NCBI GenBank assembly: GCA_021397845.1
Contig: CM038044.1
Location: 39,480,354 to 39,544,353 of the forward strand
Source of the DNA: Areca catechu
Lineage: Eukaryota > Streptophyta > Magnoliopsida > Arecales > Arecaceae
Direction of reading: 5' to 3'
DNA: 64,000 nt
A program made the translations under genes and the position numbers. Each line of letters begins with the position of its first letter. Positions within the stretch are counted from its first letter, which is position 1. Positions 42,822 to 54,993 of this stretch are shown here, one piece after another. The notes below the pieces were generated by a model. That model saw only the letters and a list, made by a program, of their open reading frames with translations, was not told where the DNA came from and did no database searches.

Positions 42822-42864
42822 CATGTCTTAGTGCCATTAATCTAACGAATAAGAGAAAAGTTCA

Positions 42865-44501
42865 GTGGCACCCCAAATAAGCATATCTTTGGTCAAAGGT
42901 CAATCAAGCAATAGACCTCCACTTTTCACCGACACCAATTACACTTATTGGAAAGCTAGAATTAAAATTTATATTCAAGCTGTTGATTTTCAATTATGGA
43001 AGATAATCTTGAATGGACCTCACATATCCATTAAGAAAGTTGATGGCATAAACATTCCTAAACCGAAAGAGAAATGGGATGAATATGACATGAAAATGGG
43101 TGAACTAAATGCCAAACCCATGAACCTTCTTTATTATGCTTTGGATGCAAATGAGTTTAACCGGATTTTTACTTGCACTTCGGCAAAAAAAATTTGGGTT
43201 AAACTACAAGTTACCCATGAAGGCACAACACAAGTGAAGACCTCCAAAATTAATATTCTTGTGCACAATTATGAGCTTTTCAAAATGGAACCGCATGAAA
43301 CAATATCTGAAATATTTGCTAGATTTATATATATTATTAATGGTTTGAAAAGTCTTGGCATGGTGTATTCCAATGCTGATCTTGTCCAAAAGATTCTTAG
43401 ATCTTTATCAGATAAATGGGATCCCAAGGTTACTGCAATTCAAGAGGCCAAGGACTTAAACACACTCCCACTTGAAGAACTTCTTGGTTCTTTAATTACT
43501 CATGAACTAACAATGCAAAACTGCAACGAAGATGACAACAAGAAAAATAAGTCTATAACTTTCAAAGCTATAGCTGAGATTAAGAAACAAGAAGAAGAGA
43601 AAGAAGAAGAAAGCCTTTCCTTTGATAAAGAACTAGGAGATGATGACATAGCCTTAGTTATGAGGAGATTCAGGGGATTTATGGGCAAAAGAAAGTCAAG
43701 ATATTGGAGGAAGCATCTCGGCAAGGGTGAACAAAGTAAAGAGAAGGAGAAAGATAAAGATAAAGAAAAGGAGCAACAACCAATATGTTATGAATGCAAG
43801 AAGCCGAGGCACTACCATTCAGAGTGTCCTACTTTAAAAAAGATATACAAGAAGAAGAAGAAGAAACTCATGATGGCTACATGAAGCGACAACGATGAAT
43901 CTACTTCAAATGAAGAGAAAAAGACATCAAAAATAGCCAATATATGTTTGATGGGTCTAGAAGATGAGGTAACATCTAGTGAACCCATATATGAATTTAC
44001 TTATGATGAATTATATACTGCCTTTTATGAACTTTTAACTGAAGATAAAAAAGCTGGTTTGAAAATTAAATCTTTGAAAAATAATTATGATACATTATTG
44101 AAAGAAAATAATGAAATTTTTGAAAAGAATAATCTTTTACAAAAAGAATTAAATAATATTTCTAAAAATAAAAGGTATTGCAAACTGAAAAAGATGAGTG
44201 TTTTGAAAAGAATAAAAGTTTACAAAATGAAATGAATAGACTCAAACCTCTTGTTGACAAATTAACTTTAAGTTATAACAAACTTGAACTAATCTTGAAT
44301 AATCAAAAGAAATCTAATGATAAAGCTAGAATTGGATACAATTCAATGTATTTTAACAAATTTTCAGCTTTAAAAACTTATGCATCGAAGTTTTCAGCAT
44401 TTAATTTTTTTCAAAAGCCAAAAGTTGTTTATTTTTGCTGTAATGGGGTTGGACACAAAGCTTATGAATGTAATCTAAAAAAGAAAATAAAAACAAAGTG
44501 A
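42865..44501 (+). pseudogene. Copia-4 gag, decayed
   Basis: The expected start codon is GTG at 42865 (followed by APQISISLVKGQSSNRPPLF); Copia-1 and Copia-2 have ATG here, so the start has decayed. The first 339 codons stay open: Gag domain (YTYWKARIKIYIQAVDFQLW, LVQKILRSLSDKWDPKVTAIQEA) and knuckle CYECKKPRHYHSEC near residue 309. A TGA at about 43882 and frameshifts break the coiled coil (43948-44235, 44178-44501). A second knuckle (CCNGVGHKAYEC) is near 44440. Confidence 0.88.
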
Positions 44502-47500
44502 AAATGATTTGGGTTCCTAAGGGAACCATTGCTTCTAACCATCAAGGATCCAAGAAAGCTTGGATACCTAAAAACTCCACGTTATTATTTTGTAAGAATG
44601 TCTTGCAGCCCAAAATTCAAAGAAGAGATGATATCTGATAGCAGTTGTTCAAGACATATGATGGATAACAAAGATCAATTCATCACCCTTGAAATGAAAG
44701 ATGGTGGAATGGATATATTTGATGATAATGGCAAGGAGAAAATTATTGGAATTGGTAAGATCAAAATTATCCCTTCTACTTATATTAAAAATGTATTGCT
44801 AGTTGATTAATTGAAGTATAATTTATTGAGCATTAGTCAATTATGTGATAAAGGCTTCAAAGTTGTATTTGAATCATTAATGTGTATAATAACTAGCTCT
44901 CTTGATTCTAGCATTAGATTTGTTGGTCATAGACTTGGAAATATTTATATTGTACACTTGAATGATCTAGCAATGTCAAGTAGTACAAGTCTAATAGCTT
45001 TAAATGCTAAAACCAAGGAATCTAGTTTACTTTGGCATAGAAGATTGGGTCATGCTAGCATGCATACTTTAGTAAAATTAATTTTCAAAGACTTAGTTAA
45101 AGGTTTACCAAAGTTTAAAGTTGATTTTGTTCATGTTTGTGATGCATGTCAATATGGTAAATAAACTAGGGGGAGTTTTAAATCTAAAAATATTGTTTCA
45201 ACATCAAGACCCTTAGAACTACTATACATGGACTTATTTGGACCAATTAGGACTACAAGCCTAGGAGGTATGAAATATGACTTGTAATAGTAGATGATTT
45301 TTCACGATTCACTTGGGTTATGTTTCTTGCACACAAAGATGAAGCTTTTAAAAGTTTTTCAAAAATTTCATAAAAAGGTTTCAAATCAGAAATCTTTCAA
45401 TTGTTTCAATTAAAAGTAATCATGGTACTGAATTCGAAAATCAATATTTTAAAGAATTTTGCACAAAACATGGCATTGATCATAATTTTTCAGCCCCTAG
45501 AACACCATAACAAAATGGTGTTATGAAAAAGAAAAATAGACATTGGAAGAGATGGCCCGAACCATGTTATGTGAAGGCAATCTTCCAAGATATTTTTGGG
45601 TAGAAGCTATGAACATTGCATGTTACATATTAAACCATGTTTTAATTAGACCAATTTTGAAGAAAACCCCTATGAGCTTTGGAATGATAAAAAACTAATT
45701 GTTTATTACTTTCATGTTTTTAGATGTAGATGTTATATTTTGAACAATGGAAAAGATAATTTAGGTAAATTTGATGCAAAATTTGATCAAGGCATATTTC
45801 TTGGATATTCAACTACTAATAAAGCATATAGAGTTTTCAACAAAAGAACTTTAACTGTTAAAGAATCTATTCATATTATTTTCAATGAGTCTAACCTCAC
45901 ATCTTTAAGAAAAGAAAAGTGTATTGATAATGATGCAAGTTTCCTGAATGATGGAGTAAAGGACTTGAGCTTAAAAGAAAAGTGAGTTGAGCAAGAAAAG
46001 GAGAAGGTAAGTACAGAACATGATGAGCTATCAAAGAATTGGAGGTACACACATTCTCATCCTAAAAATTAATTATTGATGATCCCTCACAAGGAGTAAG
46101 AACTAGGTCATCTTTTAGAGATACCTTTGACTACTTAGCATTTGTTGCTTAAGTTGAACCTAACTGCAAAGAGGAAGCTGAAAATGATCCATATTGGATG
46201 ATGGCTATGCAGAAAGAAATTAATCAATTTGAAAGGAACAATATATGGACCCTAGTAGCTAGACCTAAGGAACATCCTGTTATAGGTTCTAAATGAGTTT
46301 TTAGAAATAAATTAGATGACAAAGGTAATGTAGTTAGAAACAAAGCCATATTAGTTGCTAAAGGATATAACCAAGAGGAAGGAATAGATTTTGATGAAAC
46401 TTATACACTTGTAGCAAGATTAGAAGACTCTTACTTGCATTTGCATGTCACATGGAACTTAAACTTTTTCAAATGGATGTAAAAAGTGCTTTCTTAAATG
46501 GCTATATTGAAGAAGAAATTTTTGTTGAACAACCTTCGAGCTTTGAAAATCACTCTTTTCCAAACCATATTTTCAAATTAAACAAAGCTTTATATGATTT
46601 AAAATAAGCACCTAGAGCATGGTATGAGAGGAGAAAATTTCTTTTAGAAAATGCTTTCAAAAAAAGTAAAGTAGATACAACTTTGTTTATCAAAAGAAAA
46701 GATGATGAATTATTAGTTGTACAAATATATATTGATAATATAATTTTTGGTATGACTAATGAAACTTTATGTTAAGAATTTGCCAAGCTAATGCAGGAAG
46801 AATTTAAAATGAGCATGATGGGTGAACTCACTTTCTTTCTTGGACTACAAATCAAACAAACAAAGGAAGGGATATTCATCAACCAAATAAAGTACATCAA
46901 AGAACTATTGAAGAAGTTTAGGATGCAATCTATAAAAGAAATTGGCACACCCATGAGCTCAACCTGCAAGCTTGATAAAGATGAGGAATGTAACAAGGTT
47001 GATCAAAAACTATATTAAGGTATGATCGGATCTCTACTTTATTTGATTACAAGTATACCTGATATACTATTTAGTGTTTGTATATGTGCAAGATTTCAAT
47101 CTAATCCTAAAGAATCACATATACTTGCTGTTAAAAGAATCATAAGATATCTTAAAGGTACATCTAACTTAGGATTATTGTATTCTAAACCTTCATCTTT
47201 AAATTTAATTGGTTATTCAAATGCTGATTATTGTGGTTGTAGAATTGATAGAAAGAGCACTAGTGGCACATGTCAATTTCTAGGGTTGAACTTAATCTCA
47301 TAACATAGTAAGAAGCAAAACTTCATGGTACTATCTATTACTGAGGCAGAGTATGTGGCTGCAGGGAGTTGTTGCGCTCAAGTATTATGGATTAAACAAC
47401 AACTAGAAGATTATGATGTTATTCAATCTAAACTTCAATCAAATGTGATAATACAAGTGCTATTAACTTAACAAAGAATCATATTCAGCATTCAAGAACT

Positions 47501-47521
47501 AAATATATTGAAATTAGACAT
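44502..47521 (+). pseudogene. Copia-4 pol, decayed and truncated
   Basis: Pieces in order: protease remnant (DSSCSRHMMDN near 44640), GAG-pre-INT (LLWHRRLGHASMHTLVKL, 45030-45080), integrase core with stops (45180-45700), the region after it (FDQGIFLGYSTTNKAYRVFNKRTL, 45785-45860), RT (46200-46780, with ATG-rich VKSAFLNGYIEEEIFVEQP) and RNase H (46791-47520: MMGELTFFLGLQIKQ, DADYCGCRIDRKSTSGTCQFLG-like). It ends at IEIRH at the Tat-B insertion. Many stops; inactive. Confidence 0.88.
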
Positions 47522-48973
47522 TGATGTGGCGGGATGCTGATGTGGAACCCATGTCAGACCCTGCCAAATGCCATGTCGGATGAAGCTATCAGGTCATATT
47601 TTTTCTTTCCAGACTCCTTTGCCCGGCTGCACTCCCTTCAGGTCGAGATGATGTGGCTGAAGTCGAGCTCCACCCCTCCTTTGCCCGGCTCGCTCCCTCC
47701 GGGTCGAGATGCCGTGGCCGAAGTCGAGCTCCGCCCCTCCTTCGCCCGGCTATGCTCCATTCAGGTTGAGATGCCATGGCCGAAGTCGAGCTCCGCCCCT
47801 CCTTCGCCCGGCTATGCTCCCTCCGAGTCGAGATGTCGTGGCCAAAGTCGAGCTCCGCCCTTTTTTCGCCCGGCTGTGCTCCCTCCGGGTCGAGATGCCA
47901 TAGCCGAAGTTGAGCTCCACCCGTCCTTTGCCCGGTTGCGCTCCCTTTGGGTCGAAACACCATGGCCAAAATCGAGCTTTGCCCCTCCTTCACCGGGCTG
48001 AGCTCCCTCTGGGTCAAGACGCCATGGCCGAAGTTGAGCTCCGCCCCTCCACCCGGCTGCACTCCCTTAATGTCAAGATGTCGTGGCCAAAGTCGAGCTC
48101 CGCCTCTCCAGATCGACCTCGCCTCGGATGAAGAAGATCTGCAGTTGAAGGACATCGCCACCCTCCTGGGATGGCGGCCCACCACCCGAGGACCGCAAAA
48201 AGATGCCTGCCAGGCCATGATGATGGTCCCAGTTGCCACTTGCACTAAAATGGAAAGAATCCCCCGATCGAGGCTCTGCGCTCCCCACCAACCATCTATG
48301 CCTTTCGAAAGAGGAAGTCAACCAAGAGATTCGAATCCAGGAGGCGGGGACTCCTTGATCGAGGCCCTGCTAAGCTTTTCGAAAGGGGGCGACCAGAAGG
48401 AATGTCAGAGCAAATGGTAGGTTCCATACCATGAATAAAGAAAGACATCCCGTCCACGGCATGAAACACCACCGCATGCGCTCGTAAGCAAGGGGAGAAT
48501 CTCGAGGGAAGCGACGTGCAATGGCCCTAGCTAAAAGGGCTCTTCCAAGGTTCAAATGAGGTAAGTCAAGAAAACCCAGTTCGAGTGGGATCACAAACGG
48601 GCAAGAAGAGAGTAGCGCACAGGAAGATCACTGCTCTAGGCTACCGCAAAACCCCCCCAGGAGGGGTCTTGATGGACACAGCCGCTCAGCTTGAACTCTC
48701 CACTACTGCCACTTCCACACTCTGCTCTCGACCCACTCGCACTCTCTCAACTCATAAGTTCTCCTCCTAGCATGGAGTCCACCCTCAAGGCTCGACCGGG
48801 AGGATCTGTTCCTCTGGATCGCCACTAACTTGAGCGTCGGAGTGCCCCCGCTAGGATCACCAGCCAAGGTCTCTAACTCTGTTTTGCAGGTCTGGGCATC
48901 CGAGCAGGATCCTGAGCGACAGGAGCACAACCCGAGTTCGACCTCAGCTACAGGCCATGGTGATCGGGCGGCA
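47522..48973 (+). repeat. Tat-B 5' LTR
   Basis: Starts TGATGTGGCGGGATG at the Copia-4 junction. The 3' end is placed at GGGCGGCA (48973) because of the PBS-like sequence that follows. It is GC-rich and holds the 62-bp array. The rest (48110-48973) shows no gene; ORFs there are unsupported. Confidence 0.7.
47600..48115. repeat. 62-bp tandem array in the Tat-B LTR
   Basis: About eight copies around GCCGAAGTCGAGCTCCGCCC; the register word GTCGAG recurs at 47723, 47785 and 47847 (period 62). Long ORFs on both strands here are repeat artefacts. Confidence 0.92.
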
Positions 48974-48979
48974 ATAGAT

Positions 48980-48998
48980 TGGCATGCTAGGTAGGGGG
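48980..48998 (+). other. Tat-B primer-binding-site-like sequence
   Basis: TGGCATGCTAGGTAGGGGG, a few bases after the proposed LTR end. Position and form (TGG start, G-rich end) fit a PBS, but the tRNA was not identified. Confidence 0.45.
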
Positions 48999-49050
48999 CA
49001 GGATGCATTCTGATCCAACCCAATCACCTTGCAAGCAGCCCACCGGGAGG

Positions 49051-49321
49051 ATGGTGACGACGCGAGCGAGAGAAGTTTCCACCGGCCATGCAAGAGATCC
49101 CCCTTCCCATGGAGACTTGCACAATCTAGAAGGGGAGCTCCCCATTCTAGCCCAACAACCTCTGGCGGACGCTCAGCTGGCCGCACTCGCCCAGCAGATG
49201 CAGATTCTCATTGCAGTGGTGCATCAGCTGTAGCACTAGCACCGATCCTTGGCCATCCATCAGCAGCCAGGGACTCCTGCGGCCCAAGCCGCCGCACCCT
49301 GCGACAGCCTACACTCTTTCC
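49051..49321 (+). pseudogene. Tat-B gag, N-terminal segment
   Basis: From ATG 49051 (MVTTRAREVSTGHARDPPSH). It has a helical Gln/Leu-rich stretch (AQLAALAQQMQILIAVVHQL), then a TAG at 49231 and another soon after. The frame is cut at 49321 by Copia-3. The next Gag sequence lies at 54999. The flanking tttcc here and cttcc after Copia-3 are the target duplication with one mismatch. Confidence 0.7.
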
Positions 49322-50093
49322 TGTTGAGAATTTTATTCCAAATCCAACTAGATTTGATGAACCAAAACTCTCAAGAACAGCCTCATTCCCGATCAAGAAC
49401 AAACACCTTGATCAACAAAGCAATTACGGAAGTGTATCATCGGTTGTGGATGACCATCTGCCAGCAATCTCCATTGAAGATCATGGTAGGATTCAGGTCT
49501 GTGAAGATCAAGAACACAGAGAATGGGAGAAGAGAAAAAAAAGAAGAAAACAGAGAAATTTTCATGGAAGAAAGGGATTTCCACTTCCAAGAAGTTCGTT
49601 ACATCCTACCATCCTCTTACAAGAATACAATATATATACCTTGGTCACACTGCCCGAGATCCCAAAAACTCTCCCAACTGGCACCGTTCAAAAAATAGTT
49701 CACTCGTCATTCGAGCTGACTCAAATCCATTTGAGCCGACTCATCCAGACTGCAAGTTTCCTGACCATGCATCTGAGCCGACTTTAATCCATCCGAGCTG
49801 ACTTGTCCAGATTTTAGGTTTCCTGACTGTGCATCCGAGCTGACTCTAATCCATCTAAGCCGACTCTTCCAGACCACAATCACCTGTTCTGAGACATGCC
49901 AACCAACAGAGTTGACTCCTACCACAGAAGAGCCGATCCTAAGACCCAGACTAACCAAAACTGAGCCTAAACACCTAGGACTCATACTGGACTCAACCTT
50001 AGCCCTAGACACATCATGGAAAACCATGATAGACTAGATCAACACATGTACATTGACCCAACTAGCCATGAATGCACCACCTTAGACTCAACA
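49322..50093 (-). repeat. Copia-3 3' LTR
   Basis: TGTTGAGAATTTT to AGACTCAACA. TATATATA (49631-49638) serves as the TATA box on minus. GAGCCGACTC and one- or two-base variants (about seven) lie at 49712-49870, upstream of the box in element orientation. Confidence 0.92.
49712..49870 (-). promoter_or_regulatory. GAGCCGACTC motif array in the Copia-3 LTR
   Basis: Repeats of GAGCCGACTC or GAGCTGACTC separated by 15-40 bp, about 75-240 bp upstream of the TATA box. The matching array in the 5' LTR is at 54650-54770. The same decamer is found in Copia-1 and Copia-4, which belong to a different lineage. Confidence 0.6.
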
Positions 50094-50108
50094 ATCTCCA
50101 CCTTGGTG
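50094..50108 (-). other. Copia-3 polypurine tract
   Basis: Minus strand CACCAAGGTGGAGAT directly before the 3' LTR. Confidence 0.65.
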
Positions 50109-50389
50109 CTTCAAGGCTACATATGCTTGACTCCTCAAACCCATTAACCATATACAAGAGTAGAAGCTATCCCTTGGTAGAGCCTTCGTAAGTGCATCCG
50201 CCTGGTTCTCCATTGTATGAACCTTTACCAGCACCACTTCTCCTTCTTCCACTAGCTCCCTGACCTATGGTACCTCACATCTATATGCTTGGTCCTAGCA
50301 TGATAGACTGGGTTTTGTGTCGAGTGTATGGCACTTTGGCTATCACTATGCAGGACCACCATATACTATTTCACCCCCATTTCAGACAC

Positions 50390-53055
50390 TAGCCTTCTCA
50401 GCTATAGTGCTTCCTTTGCAGCTTCAGTAATCCCTATATACTCAGCTTCTATTGTAGACAAAGCTGTAATAGGTTGAAGGGTTGATCTCCAAGAAACCGG
50501 TCCACCATACATGCAGAAGAGATAACCTATTGTAGACCTTCTTGCATCAAGATCATCTGCATAGCTTGCATCAACAAACCCTTCCAAAGGACCTGAATCC
50601 TCACATGATTGTATGGAGTGCCATCCATGTCCTTCAGGCTACCCACCAAATACCAATCCATGTCTTTGAGTCCCTTGCAGATATCTTAAAATCCACTTCA
50701 ATGCCTTCCAGTGTTCCTTCCCAGGATTAGCCATGTACCTGCTCACCTGGCTTACAGCATATGCTATGTCCGGCCTGCAACAAACCATAGCATACATCAA
50801 ACTGCCCACTGCATCGGCATATGGAGCTCTTTCCATGTACTCTCTCTCCTCCTCTGATTGGGGGCACTGTTTTTTCGAGAGAGAAAAATGCCTTGGTAAA
50901 GGTGTTTCCACAGGTTTGGCCTTTTCCATCCCAAACCTCTCGAGTACCCTTTAATGTACCCACCTTGTGACAAATGGAGTATTCTTTTGCACCTATCTCT
51001 ACAAATCTCCATTCCAAGGATTTTCTGAGCTGATCCCAAGTCTTTCATCTCAAATTCCTGAGATAATGCTCTCTTCAGCCCTTTCACAGCTATCATACTT
51101 CTGCTGGCCATCAACATATCATCCACATACAGAAGTAAATATAGAGCATCCATAGTATCCACATCCTTCACATAGACACATTGATCATGTTCACATCTGA
51201 GAAATTCAAGGCTCAAGATAAATGTGTCAAATCTGTGATACCACTGACGAGGTGATTGTTTCAATCCATACAATGACCTCTAAAGTAGACATACATTGTT
51301 CTCCTGTCCAATCTCAATGAAGCCATCAGGTTGCTTCATATAGATTTTCTCTTCTAGTCTTTCATGTAGAAAGGCTGTCTTCGCATCCATCTGCTCTAAT
51401 TCCAAATTATGCTTTGCCACCAAAGCCAACAACACCCGAATTGAAGTATGGCGTACCACAGGAGAAAAACTTCTGTATAGTCAACTCCTTCTCTCTGTGA
51501 ATATCCCTTTGCTACCAATCTTACCTTGTATCTTACTCCACCTTGCTCTGAAGGTGATGATTTCTTAGTGAACACCTATTTGGAGCCAATAGCATGAGCA
51601 TCTTTAAGTAAATCCACCAGTTGCCATGTCTGATTCCTCCTAAGAGATTCCATCTCTTCCATCATGCCTTGCATCCATGACTCTTTATCAGGATTTTTCA
51701 TGGCTTATACAAAACTTTCTGGATCTTCATTCATAGATATAAGAGCATATGAAATTGCTTCATCCATGCCATATCTCACCGACTTTCGGATTGTGCATTG
51801 AGGCTTATGCAATGCCACTCCCCTTGCACTATCCTGCAAGTCTACTTTTTGTGGCTCCTCCTGCACTTCTCTTTGAATAGTTGATTCTTCTTGCCTCTCC
51901 TTCACTCCTGGAGAATCTTTCCTGTCCAACTCTACCTCAACTGAGACTCCATTTCCAGCTGATGTTGAAGATATATCCTCCACCTGTGACGAGCTCTCAC
52001 TACTGTTCATCTTATTGACTGCATTTCCTATTGCAGTCCCTGGTTTCACCAAAATGCTCTTCTCATCAAAAATAACATCCCTACTGATCACTACCTTTTG
52101 AGACTGTGAATCCCATAGTAAGTAACCTTTGACTCCTTGTGGATATCCTATAAAGATCATCTTCTTTGACTTAGGATCCAGCTTGCTTCTTTCAGTTGCC
52201 TCCACATGAACATAAGCCGGGCAACCAAAAACTTTCAGGTGGCCAAGCTTCACCTTCTTCCTACTCCAAGCTTCTTTTAAAAGTCCACCATCCAACTTGA
52301 AGTGAGGGGACCTATTTATAAGAAAATATGCCAGAGTAATAGCATCACCCCAAAAAGTTTTCGGCAATGATGACTACAACCTCATACTCCTTGCCCTCTC
52401 TAATAGTATCTGGTTCATCCTTTCCGCAACACCATTCTACTGTGGAGTCATCCTTACTGTGTAATGATGATTGATTGATATCATTTTTCTCACAGTAACT
52501 CCTAAACTCTGTACTAGAGTACTCCCCACCATTATCAGTCTGAAGGCACTTTACATGTCTTCCTGTCTCCTCTACCTCAGCTTTCCAAGCTTTAAACCAG
52601 GCAAATATATCTAATTTTTCTCTCATCAGATACACCCATAGTTTCCTAGAGAAGTCATCAATGAAGGTAACAAAATACCTTGCTCTACCTTTGGATAAAA
52701 TAGGTGCTGGTCCCCATACATCCGAGTGCACCAAATCCAGCACTCCTTCACTTGGCTTGGTATAAATAGCAAATTTCACTCTATGCTGTTTACCAAAGAT
52801 ACACGGCTCACACAGGTCATTTCCATCCTTTTTCAAAGCTGGGATGTTCCCTCTTCTGCTTAACTCTATGAGCCATCGATCACTAATATGACCCATTCGA
52901 TAGTGCTATAGTTTATATTTCAACTATTCATCCTGTGCCGCTGCAAGCACTTCAGCACTATCACTGAGCCTTCCATCCTGTATAGATTGTTACTCAGTCT
53001 TCTTCCTCTCATTACCACCAAAACTTTCTTGGTAATTCTCAAGCATCCACTACCA
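50390..53055 (-). pseudogene. Copia-3 pol (integrase, RT, RNase H), decayed
   Basis: Integrase is at 52896-52345 (LVHSDVWGPAPILSKGRARYFVTFIDDFSRKLWVYL, QTDNGGEYSS) and 52367-51705 (MPKTFWGDAITLAYFLINRSP, KVFGCPAYVHV). RT lies at about 51700-50797 (MYGLKQSPRQWYHRFDTFI, LLLYVDDMLMA, FEMKDLGSAQKILGMEI). RNase H is at 50929-50402 (SLMYAMVCCRPDIAYAVSQVSRYM, EGFVDASYADDLDARRSTIGYL). Frameshifts occur near 52370, 50930 and 50640, with stops in the RT N-terminal half. 50109-50389 holds the eroded RNase H end. Confidence 0.9.
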
Positions 53056-54200
53056 GATTAGCAACTAAAAGCATATCCCTGCTCTTCCAAGTAGCCCAAA
53101 GAAATCAAATTCTTTTTCAATTCTGGTACATGTTTGACACTTGATAGAGTCCTTATCACTCCATCATACATCCTCACCCTAATAGTGCATACTCCAGCTA
53201 TCATATAAGGGTGATCATCACTAAGACTTACACTACCTCCATCTGACCTGTCATAGGTGTAAAACCAATCCCGATGTGAGGTATAGTGGTATGAACATGC
53301 AGAATCCAAAATCCAGGTATTCTCCCAATCCACTGATCCATCTAATACAACCAGTACTCCTTCTCTATTGCTTTCCAAAGCATTAGTACTAGTAATGTTG
53401 GCTCTCCCCTTTTCTGTCTTCCAAAGAGGACAATTCTTCCTGATATGCCCAAGTTGACGACACTTGTAGCATTTCAAACTTTTGTGATTCCGAGACTAAA
53501 ATCTACTCTTGGACTTTCCCCTAGTTCTTTCCTTGGATCTTCTTTGCCTCTCATTCACAACAAGAACCTCTGAATTAGAATTACCTTTGCAGATATTTTT
53601 CCTTTGCTCATTGTATCTGAGCACACCAACAACCTCTTCATAGTTTAGGGTTTCCTTCCCATAAACCAAAGTTGTTATGAGACCATCATACGATTCAGGG
53701 AGTGAACACAGCAGCAACAATGCCCGATCTTCCTCGTCTATCTTCACATCCAGACTCATCACCTTAGAACAAATCTGATTGAACCTCTGAATGTGAGCAA
53801 CTAGGTCTCCTCTTTCAAGCATTCTCAAGCTATATAATTGCTTCTTCAGCCATAGCTTGTTAGTCATGTTCTTTCCATGTATGTGTTCTCTAGTCTTCTC
53901 CAAAGATCTTTTGCAGTAGTCTCTGAACACACCTCAGGTAAAACCTGATTAGCCAAACACATCCTGATGGTGCCGAAAGCAATCTCTTCTATCTCTTTCT
54001 ATTCTTCAACACTAATCTTTTCCGGTCTTTCTTTAACCAAGACCTTATAGATTCTCTATTGAACCAGCAAATCTTTAGCCCTTTGCTGCCATAGGGTGAA
54101 GTTTTCCTTGCCATCGTACTTCTCAAAATCTACTTTGAACCCACTTGATGCTATTACCACAATCAAGAATTCAAGAGATATAAAAATCATACCTGTAAGA
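53056..54200 (-). pseudogene. Copia-3 gag and protease, decayed
   Basis: Begins near 54170 (VDFEKYDGKENFTLWQQRAKDLLVQ in a frame with a stop) and continues at 53930-53496 (NKLWLKKQLYSLRMLERGDLVAHIQRFNQI, LLLLCSLPESYDGL). The knuckle CYKCRQLGHIRKNC and protease WILDSACSYHYTSHRDWF are at 53477-53058. The start ATG seems lost and a TAG separates the two longer frames. Confidence 0.85.
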
Positions 54201-54249
54201 AGCCTTACTTCCAACCCTCTGATCTTGAGATCTTCCTTTCATAAACCTT

Positions 54250-54261
54250 GCTCTGATACCA
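54250..54261 (-). other. Copia-3 primer-binding site
   Basis: Minus strand TGGTATCAGAGC, two bases inside the 5' LTR. Confidence 0.93.
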
Positions 54262-54263
54262 AA

Positions 54264-54993
54264 TGTTGAGAATTCGATTTCAAATCCAACCAGATTTGAT
54301 GAACCAAAACTCTCAAAAGCAGCCTCGTTCCCGATCAAGAACAAATGCCTTAATCAATAAAGTAATTATGAAAGCGTATCACCAGGTTATGGATGACCAT
54401 CTACCAGCAATCTCCAATGAAGATCATGGTAGGATTCAGGTCTGTGAAGATTAAGAACACAGAGAACAGGAGGAGAAAAAGAAGAAGAAAATAGAGGAAT
54501 TTTCATGGGAGAAAGGGATTTCCACTTCCAAGAAGTTCGTTACACCACTACCATCCTCTTACAAGAATACAATATATATACCTCAGTCACACGTGCCTGA
54601 GATCCCAAAAACTCTCCCAGTAGGCACCATTCAAAAATAGTTCACTCGTCATCCGAGCTGACTCAAATCCATTCGAGCTGACTCATCCAGACTGTAGGTT
54701 TCTTGATTGTGCATCCGAGCCGACTCTAATCTATCTGAACCGACTCTAATCCATTCGAGCCAACTTGTCCAGACCACAATCACCTATTCTGAGACGTGCC
54801 AACCAATAGAGTCGACTCTTATCATAGAAGAGCCGACCCTAAGATCTAGAATGACCAAAATTGAGCCTAAACACCTATGACTCATACCAGACTCAACCCT
54901 AGTCCTAGACACATCATGGAAAACAATGATAGACCAAATCAATACATGTACATTGACCCAACTAGCCATGAATGCACCATCTGAGACTCAACA
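54264..54993 (-). repeat. Copia-3 5' LTR
   Basis: 730 bp, TGTTGAGAATTCG to AGACTCAACA, with TATATATA near 54571 and a shorter GAGCCGACTC array than the other LTR, which accounts for most of the length difference. Confidence 0.92.

Larger units (their letters stand above)
41469..47521 (+). mobile_element. Copia-4, Sirevirus-like element, 5' part
   Basis: LTR 41469-42807, PBS 42810-42821, gag and pol on plus, cut in RNase H at 47521 by Tat-B. The flank before the LTR is ccgtg inside the Tat-A integrase. The 3' end and second LTR are not in the window. Its LTR start (TGTTGACCCCTGGAATGATT) is close to that of Copia-1 (TGTTGATCCCTAGAATGATT), so the two are the same family. Confidence 0.9.
49322..54993 (-). 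mobile_element. Copia-3, Tork-like Ty1/Copia element
   Basis: LTRs 49322-50093 (772 bp) and 54264-54993 (730 bp), PBS, gag, pol and PPT on the minus strand. It is inserted in the Tat-B gag with a 4/5 target duplication. The RNase H region (DDLDARRSTIGYLFCMYGGPVSW, ALSTIEAEYIGITEA) and single-knuckle Gag fit the Tork/Tnt1 group. Frames are broken, so it is inactive. Confidence 0.93.

Noticed and set aside
47589..48245. Long ORFs on both strands (up to 218 codons) in the Tat-B LTR
   Set aside because: They are produced by the 62-bp array, whose register keeps several frames open; the peptides are repeat translations with no domain.
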